The position numbers and the translations under genes are program-made. A model generated the notes under the pieces. It saw nothing but the letters and a program-made list of their open reading frames with translations, had not been told where the DNA came from and ran no database searches. Of a stretch of DNA of 64,000 nucleotides, positions 51,318 through 62,909 are shown piece after piece (the first letter of the stretch is position 1; each line of letters opens with the position of its first letter). This DNA comes from Rachycentron canadum (Eukaryota > Chordata > Actinopteri > Carangiformes > Rachycentridae), in assembly GCA_038496675.1 (NCBI GenBank), contig CM076649.1, positions 15,371,019 to 15,435,018 of the forward strand, in the 5' to 3' direction.

Positions 51318-54300
51318 AAAAGTGCCACTCACAACTCAAAGATGACAGCCCAGTCAGGGAGGAAGAGGAGGTGTGTGAGACCTGCCCCATGCATCCCTAT
51401 GAAGATGTCAGAGTTGTGTGTGATCCTCAACTGCTCCAGGAAGGGGACATCCCTGAAAGACAGACAGGGAGTCACACTCCATCATCTTCACTGTGTGAAG
51501 ACTGTCACATTACACAATTTAAAAAGATAAACACTCTTCTTTATTATTATACAGCACTGTTACATCCCCATTGTTAAGCAGCGCTGAAAAGCTCCTGTGG
51601 TAATGTGGCGAATACTCTATAACTCACTTGTATTTGTAGTCCACCACGTTGACCTCCAGTAAAGGCACTGTCTTGAGGGCATTTACCAGCTGTAACAACA
51701 ACAGAGGGACATGTTGTCTGATCAATGAGAGAGCAGACAAATATGGGCAGTGACCATATAAATCACAGGCCTTTTTTACTCAGACTGTTTATAGCAAATA
51801 AGATTTTAAATAGGCACTTAACAGAGGCGGACAGTAAATCAATGTTAGAAAGGAGGTGTTGAGGGAATGGGAGAGTTGTATAAAGCGAACAAAGAAAGAG
51901 ACAAAAAGAGGGAAAGACAAAAACAAAAGAAAGGAAAGGGAGGACAGGTAGTAGAACAGGATGGAGGTAAAAGAACAAGTGTAAGGAAGAAAGAGACAGA
52001 AAGAGGGAGTGAGGGGAGGTGGTGCTGGACTCACCTCCACTTGGTTTAATATCCTTCTGTATTCTGTGCTGCGTGCCAGCAGGGTGACACGAACACGCCC
52101 CTCCTGAAAACAGCAATGCACCCAATAATCAATCAGCCAAGGACAGAAAAGACAGGCGTCTGGGAAAACATGATGTTCATTCAGAATAATTTAAAGGCTT
52201 CTTCTTCAATACAGCAGGGATAAACAGAAAAAAAAATAGCTGGAGTAATGTTAAAAAGTCATTCTTTAAGTGGAATAAAAAGGTTTTCTTTTCTGATAGG
52301 CTCTTGAGTTAACACCAAGTGCAGAGATGTTTTCTGTATTCTTCTACTGCCACCTTGTGTTCTGAATGAGTGTTTAGTCAGAGAGGCATCAACATGTGTA
52401 ACATATGTGAGTACCTAATGAGTATTATGTGACTATCATCAAATCAAAGTAATAACAATTACAGAAACTTACAACCTGTGAAATCTACACAATGTATCAA
52501 CCTCAGCTACAACAACTTACAACAAGCAGTTAACATATGTCTTCAGAACAGATCTAATTTTTCCTCTCCTACTTAAAAATGATGCTGAAAAAGTATTGAA
52601 AAAGATGATATTCTGAGCCAGACCAGACCTGAGCAAATTATGGTGCGCAGGAGATAGAAGGAGAGGGGCAGTACAGGCAGATGAATAGAATACAATAGAT
52701 GAGAGTGAGCAGTGCGAGTCTCTGGCTGTGCCATTAATCTAGGGATGAAAGGAGGAGCTGGGTAGCAGGTCAGGGCCAAGAAGACCTCTCATTCAGTGGC
52801 TGGTCTGCTATCACCAACAGCCCCATGTCTTGCTGAAAAGCCTCTTAGCATATTTCTAGTGAAGGCCATGAATACACAATGAGCTGCTCCATGGGATGGA
52901 GGAAGTTATTGGGCTTTGCTGGTCATAAAGATACAGTCAAGTGCTTCAAACCTTGGCTCATAAAACTCCTGTGGCAACTATTGGAGAGTTATAGATGTAG
53001 GAGATCAGCAAGGAGCTAGGTGCAGGGCTGTGAGAATTTTATAATACATGCATGTACAGGCCTTATTCATGTATGCTTCCAAAAACTAGTAGGCTCTTTC
53101 CTTGAGTTTAACGTGGGAGGGGACCACTTCCAATAAAGTCTGTTTGTAGTGTGTTGTAGTTAGTGTGGTTACTTCAACGAGTGTGGTTTAGTCTGCTATT
53201 CAGTGTGAAATTTACTGTAACAACTTCATCTTTGCTTGAAACGGCAACAAAAGGCTTAGAAAACCAGTTTTTGCTTTCTATTTCTTCTAAAAACAAACTC
53301 AGTCTTTAAAAACAAAACACAGTCATGGCCTAGAGGCAAGCGCATTACTATATTAAAATGTGCTATTAGTTTATTTGACTATGATGCAAAACAACATGTC
53401 TACAAAATGCCCTTTTCTCAGGTCTAAAACTTGGTGGTTGAAAAGGGATTAACTGATTACACACCATGAAATTGGCTTCACCTGGGCCTGTTCCCTGTAC
53501 TGTGACCTGATATTCACTTCTTGCTTGTTAGTGAGCACAAGTGTACTATGTTGTAAAAAGATAATAATAAATAGATAATAAAATAGTAATAAAAAGATAA
53601 TGACCCAAGAAAGCTTAGGGCCATACTTAATTGAAGACTCAAAAGAAAGGATGAAGTAGTTATTGCCAACTTTGGCCTGGTTTCAGCATGGTGCTCTCTC
53701 TCTGTTAGTTGGCACAGTTTTATATCCTAAACATGAACATAGGCAAAGTCTCTCTCAAACATCTTCCAGTTTGTGCTGAAATAAAAAGCAGCAGCAGTAT
53801 TTGTGGTGTAAATAAGTTACAGATAATAATGAGTACAAACCAAACATTTCCAAGGAAGACAATGGCTTGTCAATGTGTTGATTTGAAAAAAATGAGGGGG
53901 CACTGTCCTGGTTATAATAATATATAATATATACAATAAACAACAACAGAACACAGGGCCAACAATTTATGTTTGCAGGATAGGAAATAATATTTCATTT
54001 ACTGATGAGGAATCAGAATCCCCTATTGGGAACTGAACTAGGGCCACAGTGATAAAAAAAAACAAAAAACATCTAACCCTAACCACTAGAGCACCAAGGA
54101 GCTGTTTAGCCACCTAAAGCTTGTATAGCAACAGAATAGCAATTTTGGATGGACTGCAGTGACAAGCATGAACATATTATTCCTTATCATATATTCAAAA
54201 TAAGATTAAACCATTGTCTACAGTAACATAGTTTATGGTATTCGCTAGGCCAAATGGAGTTGTTAACTTTAGTGGATAAGCCAATGAAATATTAATGCGG

Positions 54301-57300
54301 AACTTTAATAAAACAAGTGGCACTCAAATATAACAGTATACTTTAGTTTAAGTCTAACAATCAAAAGACAAGATGCTCAGTCATCATCAAGGTAATAATT
54401 GCAACAGACATTGTAATTAAAAGAGACAAACATGACAAACATAGTAGGAGATCCACCACTGAGTTTAGTTTTTGTTTAAGACAACAATCATGAATCCTGC
54501 AGCTTGAATCTGGCTGGGAAGTTCAGTTGCATGTCATTTTCTACCATCTCTGTAATAAAGGCATAGAATGACCGAAAGTAGTAAAATCAAAATTGTGACT
54601 ATGATGTCTGCCTTATTTCCCTTATATTTTTCCCTCTTTCATATCTTAGTTGTCAGGGGACATCAAATTACAATGTGTAAAGATATAAGGTTCCCAAGGA
54701 GAAATAATGGTACATTCACAAAGAACCACTGAGCAGTGCAAGAGGTGCAAGAAAGAGTGGAGGTGTGACATAATATTTAAGCATACTGAATAAAGAAAGA
54801 CTCGGGCAAATTATACAACCGTTCTTTTTCACTCACCGGCTGCATTAGTAGATGTTCAAATTAAAACACAAACCATAATAAGTTAATGTATTGTTAGGTA
54901 TTAGAAAAGATAGGAGTCAGTCTTGGGTGGACTTTGATAAAGGAACTTGTACATAGAACTATGTTACTGTTGACTATTTGAGTGTAGTGTTGTCAACTTG
55001 AGATTGCTTTTCTATCACAGAGAACAACTCTAGCTGCTTTGATTTATATGTAATCATTCTGTGACCGTAGCACTCATCACTCATTCAATTTTGGTACATG
55101 TAATAAAGGACAAGAAGAATCAGCAAACAACCTAAATATCTCCGATGGAGTAGTGCTCAGGTTTTGGAGTTTTCATTGAACTCAGTTGATGAAATTAATT
55201 GTTTTACTACAATGTGATGAAGCACCTTATTGTCTGTTGTGCTTTTCTCTGAGAAGAATTGATAACGTATATAAATGAGCTGTTATTTTGTGTTAGCACA
55301 AAATTTGTTATAGACTGAGCCTACAACAAAGATTCAACGGATAGATATTCTTATCTTAGAAGGTTTTACTCATGGCCTGTGCCATTAATTAAGAAAAGAG
55401 ATGTTCACTGACCAGATATCTAACATGGGACCTTTCTGTAATAGGGCTAAATACTGATACTGTCAATAATTCCTTAGTTCTCATTGTAAATATGGTCAGA
55501 ATAAAACCTCATGGGATATTGCCATTTTATCAGAAATAGCCTTTTTTTAATAAATAGAGACTTTGAGCACAAAAGTGTTATACACGGTCTGTATTATTCA
55601 GTAAATAGACATTGAACTCTTATGACCCATGTTAAACACTTACATAAGTTTAAACGAATAAGCCACAAAGCACATACGACTATCTGACTGTTGTCCAAGA
55701 ATTGTAACTACAAAGGGATAAGCTGTTATTTTGTACCAGACATCTAAATTGGGACATTGCTGTAAGAGGGCAAAATATTAATATTCTTAATAATTCCTTA
55801 GTTGCCATTGTAAACATGTCTAGAATGGCACCATTTTATTTAGACAGCTTTTTTTCAGTGAAGACAGAGATATGGAGCACATGACCGCACCTAATGCAAT
55901 AGGTAAACAGTACTTCCCTGACCGGGAATCGAACCCGGGCCGCGGCGGTGAGAGCGCCGAATCCTAACCACTAGACCACCAGGGAGATGTTAAATGACAA
56001 GACACACAGTGACTTGACATTGCAAAAAAATGCAAGAAGAGCATAAGAAGAATAGCGCAGTGAGAATGTGCTTGTTCTTTTATAAGAGATCTTGTCATCT
56101 TTAATAGGTTTCAGTTAATTAGCCACAGAGCAAAAAAAAACTAACTTACTGCCAACTACTTTCCAATGTAGTGATTTGAACTTGCAAAGACCTAACTACA
56201 GAGATATAAGCTGTTATTTTGTATTAACACAGACATGGTTCCCAACCTATGACCGTCCAACAAAGACCCAGGTTGCAGCAGGGAGAGTGTCAAATCTTAA
56301 CGCCAGGGAGCTGTGACCCAGAATGGCAGAAGCAAGTAGAGACTTCTGGCTAAGATCAGATGACTTGTATAGTATCAGTACAGCCATGCGGTATCAGTAT
56401 AGCTACAGTATGTGATCTTTAGAATTGATATTCATAATAAGTTAACAGATGGTGATTAGTGTTTCCTAAAAGACAAGAAAAATCCTCCTACCTTTGGCAC
56501 ATCTTGCAGGACGTTTAGCCGATGGAGGACATGCTGGGAGAACGCCCTAAACATCCCTTCACTGTAACAGTCTGAGATCTGCCATCAGCACATGACAGAA
56601 AGTGTCCATTTCAGTCACATTTATTTTTTATTCATTCAATTCCAATTGTAGTATTAAATTCTTATTTTGTTGTTTTGTTTATTTAAAATATTTTTATTTT
56701 TAGAAAAATGTACTCTGATTTAAAATGAATTGAAGATAAATTGAATCTGGTCACACTACCGCATTCAACTGAGAGTCTGACAATTGTAAACATATTTCCT
56801 AATCTCCTAGGAATGAATATCATATAGTAATACCTGTGCATTACTCAAGTAAGACTTTCTCACATATACTGCTGCACTGCACCTCTAAATGTGAGCACAT
56901 GAATATAAACATGACATGTGCTGCAGCAGCAATCAAAAGCATCAGCTTGAGGCTGACCTATCAATATTTCACACCTCAAGGCATCAACCACAGGACAACT
57001 CATATTTACATGGTATCATTTTTATAGTAATCTCCTTGGAATTATCATTTAAATAACATAAGCACCTGCTGAGCCTTTGAATAAATCACATAAATATTTG
57101 ATTTGAACTGCATGTTTATGACTAAACAATCACTGTGGATGAATCTATCATAAAATGTGAAATAAAATGAAGACACAAACAAGGCACCATTGAAAGTGTG
57201 GGCCACTGCAATTTGTTCAGAACAAAAACATATGTATACTGCATCCCATTGGTGGCCACACACCCATCCACCCACACACACCCACACACACCCACACGGG

Positions 57301-60300
57301 GTAACTTACAAGAGGTGTGTTGTAAAAGAGGCCATATCTCATCCTTGGAAGGAGGGAGAAGAAGGCATCTTTGAAACACACCTGCGGACAAGTGTGAATA
57401 AAGCAATGAAGGAAGAACACTGCGTGGCCAGATATGTTTGTATGCCATTGTGTACATATATCATAAAACATTGATGGAAGCATTTCTAATTTTTCTGTAC
57501 AATCAAACTAACTTCACAGTTTGTTATATTTCCACCAAATCTTTGTGGCTGGTTGTGGACACACCAAAGATAATATTTCCTGTGTGACAAAGAATGTTTC
57601 CAGGAAAAAAACATTGTGGTACAAGAGAGCTTTAACAACCCTCTAAAGGCCTTAATTACCTTAATCGACTATCACCAAAACAACTAATTCTGTTGGCATA
57701 TCTAAACAACAATAGCTAAGTGATGAGTTCAACTCATTTTAAAATAAGGAGCATACAAGGACCACCCAGAGGTGACATTACACCTACTCTTTTTGAGTCA
57801 TAGGTCTTCAGGTGGATGATGTCATAGTCTGAGAAGGCCTTCCATGTTTCACTGAACAGATCGCCATAACCATAAAAACTCTAGGAAAAGACATAAATAA
57901 GGAAATGCTGATTAAATTAACTTTGCAGCTAAAATGAAAAACAAAGCAATAAAATTAAAATCAACTACAGCCTGTAGCAGTGCTGGAGTCTGTCCTCAAA
58001 TTTTATTGGTTGTTTTGTTTTATACAAAATCTGTTAGCACACTATTATCTGACAGCCTGACTCTGTTTGGTTTGTAGTTTGTGATGAAAGGTCACTGCTT
58101 TCCTTCTCCCTTTCAGTTTTGTCTTTACCAGTCTTTTTTTTTCTCCATTTCCTTTTTCCTCTTTACCTCTATGCACAGAGTGGGAACAATGGGCCGGATG
58201 AGGCTGCCACTAAATCATTCCATTTTTCAACTGTTGTTTCCCATTGATGTCTTCATGAGGCACACATACCACTGACTTATTATACAAAGCATAGTGAGTA
58301 TGGTACATTGCAGACAAACCACAGCTTGGCTTTCTTGCTAGGTTATAGCACTCAAAATTAGTTTGAGTCTTGTGTTTTCATGTTCATTTTTTATAGACAG
58401 AAAGTAAATATATCGCAACAGGATAACGTAGTGCATTATGTGTGTTATATTTGGCATTTTGAAATCCTGTGTTGTGATCCAAGAACAGATTTGAAACACT
58501 TATAATCTGAGCCCAGCCTAAGGATTTGTTCCATTAATGTGAATTTATTTCTTATGTAGCTAGTCACCAATTCACTGGAGGTGGGCCACATGAAAATGCT
58601 CTATGTTTCAATTTGACAAATAAATAAAGGTATGACATGAGCATCCAAAATATTTATCTTCTTCTTTTGCCTCGGTCTGAAACGGTACCATAAAATGCAG
58701 CAAACAAGTATGCTATTCATGAATTGCTGTAATTTTCTGTGATAATAGCAGGCATTCCCCTAAAATTGAACAGCTACGTTCAACTAATAACGACCCACCG
58801 TGTCCCACATGACAATGTTGATATCTGTGCTGAAGGAGTTGTTAATGTGCTGGGAGATGTAGAGGTTGACAAAGTCACAAAAATGGTGGTACATGTTGAC
58901 CCCTGTTAGAAAAACATACAGTTATTATTATGTCATTGTCACAAATGAAAATAGAAAATGAGTGATCTGTGAACAAGAGTCTTCTTATTGTCAACAAAGA
59001 AGAATAAGCTATAGCCAAGCTTTCAATGCATTCATTTTTGTAGCCAGTTTTAGCAGAATCATTGAAAACATTACATATTCGAAACAAGACTCAACAGCAG
59101 AAAAACCTTCACTCTGTATTTTGCCTGAAACAAGTTAAATGTGCACACATGAACAAAACTGCATATGTGCCTACAGGAGTTTTTAATGACATCCCATTCT
59201 AAATCCAAAAACATTAATATGGAGTTGGTCCCCCCCTTTGCAGTTATAATAGCTTCCATTCTTCTGGGAAGGCTTTACAAGATTTTAGAGGGTGTCTGTG
59301 GAAATTTTTGCCCATTGGCCCAGAAGAGCATTTGACAGATCAGACACCGGTGTTGGACAAGAGGTCAGAGGGCTTTATGCCTGCCAGTTAAGTTCTTCCC
59401 ACCAAACTCACCTAACCAGGCCTTTATGGACCTTGTTTTGTGCACTAGAGGACAGTCATGCTGGAACAGAAAAGGGCCTTCCCTAAACTGTACCCGCAAA
59501 GTTAGAAGCATAGAATTGTCTAAAATGTCTTGCTGATCTGAAACTGAAGATTTCCCTTCACTGGAACCAGGGGTCCTTGGCCAATTTCAGAAAAACAACC
59601 TCATAACAATATCCCTCCTCGACCAAACTTTACAGTTGGCACAATGCAGGCAAGCAGGTAGCATTCACCTGGCAATCGTCTAACCGTAACACTAACCCAG
59701 ACTAGTCCATCAGACTGCCAGATAGAACACGTTTCCACTGCTCCAGAGTCCAGCTGCGTGCTTTGGACGACTCCATCCAACACTTGTCACTGTGCTTGGT
59801 GATGTAAGGTATGTATGCAGCTGCTTGGCCATGGAAACCATGGAAACAAAGTTTTTCAGCCCTCCCATCCAACATCAGTGTCTGACCTCACAAATGCTCT
59901 TCTGGATGAATGGGAAAAATTATTGTAGCTGCAAAAAGGGGGACCAACTCCATATTGATGCCTATGGATTTAGAATGGGATGTCATAAAAGCTCCTGTAG
60001 GTGTAATGTGTAGGTGGTCTAATACTTTTGTCCATATAGTGTATAATGACCATTAAAGGTTTTAGTTATTTGTTTAGATCGTTTAAACTCAGTCACATAA
60101 ATATTTGTTACTTACCAGCATCCAGTTTCATAAAAATAGTGGGTTTTTCGATGATGATTTCACAATGTCCATTCTCTACAGGATGAAAGTCCAGCTCTGT
60201 GTATGTGTGCAGCTCAGCATACCTACAAAAATAACAAAGGATTGTTTACATAGGATAATCCAGAAGATGTCAACCTTAAGTTGTGGAAAAGGTGACACGA

Positions 60301-61904
60301 GCCAGCCAGGAGTCGAACCTAGAATCTTCTGATCCGTAGTCAGACGCGTTATCCATTGCGCCACTGGCCCACTGGCAAAACACATGTTTTCACATAAGAC
60401 AAGCAGCACCACCCCCACATTCCTGGATGGTCCTGTCTCCCCTTCCCCCTAATGCACTACTTTGTGAAGAAGCAGTGCCAGCTCCCCTGGTGGTCTAGTG
60501 ATTAGAATTTAGTGCTCTCACTACTACAACCTGGGTTTGATTTCTGGTCATTGAACATTTAAGTACTAACCAATTGGTACAGGCGATGAGCCAGCGAGTG
60601 ACATGCTAAGAGAGTGTGCCCTCATTCAAACAAATCATTGAACTCTGATAAAATATCACTATCCTTATATCCTGCCCATGTACATTCTGTAACCATTTGG
60701 TGTTAACACAAATTAACAATTTAGTTCTCTGTAGTTTTTTGCCATTTCAAATCACAAAATGGTCAACAGTCAGATAGATGTATGTACCTCATACATACAA
60801 TATGTACTATGGCTACTTTACTTAAACCTATTCAAGGGTCTAAGATTGTGTAGCTGGGTTCATCCAAGAACTGCCCCACTCTCGTCACACTATCCAAACT
60901 GTAACCATCTCCCTGGTGGTCTAGTGGCTAGGATTCGGCGCTCTCACCGCTGCGGCCTGGGTCCGATTCCCGGTCAGGGAAGGCCCTTTTGCTTAGTGAA
61001 CAATACAGGCCACAAATAAAACCCATAGCATACAGTTAGTTGCCAAAACATGCTGAAGATCAATAGGCCTTTAAACATACAACTCAGAAACTCATACACA
61101 TCCACACAAGCATGTCAGTCATATTGACTAAAAACATCACTGCATAGCTGTTTCTTTTCTTGTAAAGTGTGTAAGTGAGCTCCAATCTCAAATAGTCACT
61201 AGAAACGCATGTGCAAACACATTTTAAAGCCAGGTGTAAACTAATGTACTCAGATCACCAAAGATGCATAATAAAGCCTCTGAGTGCAAAATTGCGTCAA
61301 ACAAGAATACTGAATAAAACATAAAACGATAGTTCCAATTATTAAAACGATAGTTCCAATTATTAAAACGATAGTTCCAATTATAGTGCCAAATCTCATT
61401 TGTACTCTCTACCACTAGTTAGCAGACATGCACTATTTTAATTCTTTGAATTCTTTGAGTTCCTATTTAAAGTGTTCAAGGAGATAGCAGAGGAAAGATG
61501 CTCTGAACGTGCCTGCATTCAGTCTTCAGTCTTTGGCTAAAGCTTGCTATGAAGTGTGTGAATGTGTGTGTACTGCCTCACCAAGATTGCAAAGGGCTCT
61601 TGTGCTCTCCCTCGGCAGCAAGTGCTCGCTTGTTCAGTCTGCAGTGACCACCAATCTCACCTTCCTGAATGAAGTCCTCCTTGTATCTGCAGAAGAAAAA
61701 TTAATGAGTTCCGAGGCACTTTCTCATCCATATCAGTGTCATGCTTTTTTTATGATATGTCACTTTGAATTGTACTGACCTCTCATGACTTCTACGTGGC
61801 TCTCGCAAGTCAAGATAAAGGTTAGTTGCCTTACAGAATCTAGTGTGTCTACTGCATTTTAGTGACGAGTCCCCCTGGAAAATATTAAAAATGAGAAATA
61901 TTCA

Positions 61905-61945
<41 letters not shown>

Positions 61946-62817
61946 GGCCAACACCACTGGCAGATTTGCAGCCCCAAATCAGGACAGACCCTCCGCCATG
62001 TTTCACTGAAGGCACTCGTTCTTCTATGTCTCTCAAACTCTTCTTCTTACTTATTGTCAATGATGGGACCCAAAAATTTGAAATTTGGATTCTTCACTCC
62101 ACAATACTCTTTTCCACTGATCCTTATTCCAGTCTTTGTGAGCTTCAGCATATCTTAGCCTTTTCATCCTGTTCAAAGATTTTCTTCAGACTGTAGAAAG
62201 GTCAACTTGGCTTCATCCCGATGAATCTGCCAGATGCTGAGCCAGGTCCTTGCTGGACCTTTTCTGGTCTCTCAAAGAAGAAACTCTGAGTAACTACTCA
62301 TTAGACTTTAAAGGTTTTCTTGGCCTTCCAGTCCTTTTTTTGTCCATAAAGCTTGAAATGAAGATCAGTGGAAAAGAGTATTATGGATTGACAAATCCAA
62401 GTTTTGGTCCAATCACTGACAATATGTGAGAAGAAGAGTTAGAGAGACATGGAAGAACAAGTGCTTGCAGCCTTCAGTGAAGGTGAAGATGGAGGGTTAG
62501 TTCTGGTTTGGGGCTGCATTTCTGCCAGTGGTGTTGGCCATATTGTCCATATTGATGGGATCATGAATGCTGAAAAATATAGACAGGTTTTAAACTATCC
62601 TTACATTCCTTCTGGAAAGATGTGCTTAGTGCCAAGGGAGGTCACATTAAATACTGACTTGAAGCCATTTTGAAAATTGTGCTTTGTTTTTATTTTGTGT
62701 ACATATTTCCTTTATTTTCTGTTTGTATCTTAAATATAAATATGTATATGGAAATAAATATTAAAACTTTGCAAAAAAAAACAAAGCTGGCGGTGGCCTA
62801 AGACTTTTGCATAGTAC

Positions 62818-62909
<92 letters not shown>

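Larger units (their letters stand above)
52104..56491 (-). other. eogt: eogt intron 10 (4.39 kb)
   Basis: A/T-rich. Holds a decayed tRNA-like copy (54019-54100), an intact tRNA-Glu gene (55914-55985), and three diverged copies of a segment starting GCTGTTATTTTGT near 55280, 55721 and 56206. No coding sequence apart from eogt flanks. Confidence 0.85.
60223..61581 (-). other. eogt: eogt intron 5 (1.36 kb)
   Basis: Holds tRNA-Arg (minus), a tRNA-Glu pseudogene (plus), a tRNA-Glu gene (plus) and a three-copy 21-bp minisatellite. Confidence 0.85.

Noticed and set aside
60176..60418. 80-codon minus-strand frame with VAQWITRLTTD
   Set aside because: It is the translation of the tRNA-Arg gene and of eogt exon 6 in a wrong frame.
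62449..62673. Open frame with VWGCISASG as a host gene
   Set aside because: It is the DDE-domain remnant of a Tc1 transposase inside a dead element.
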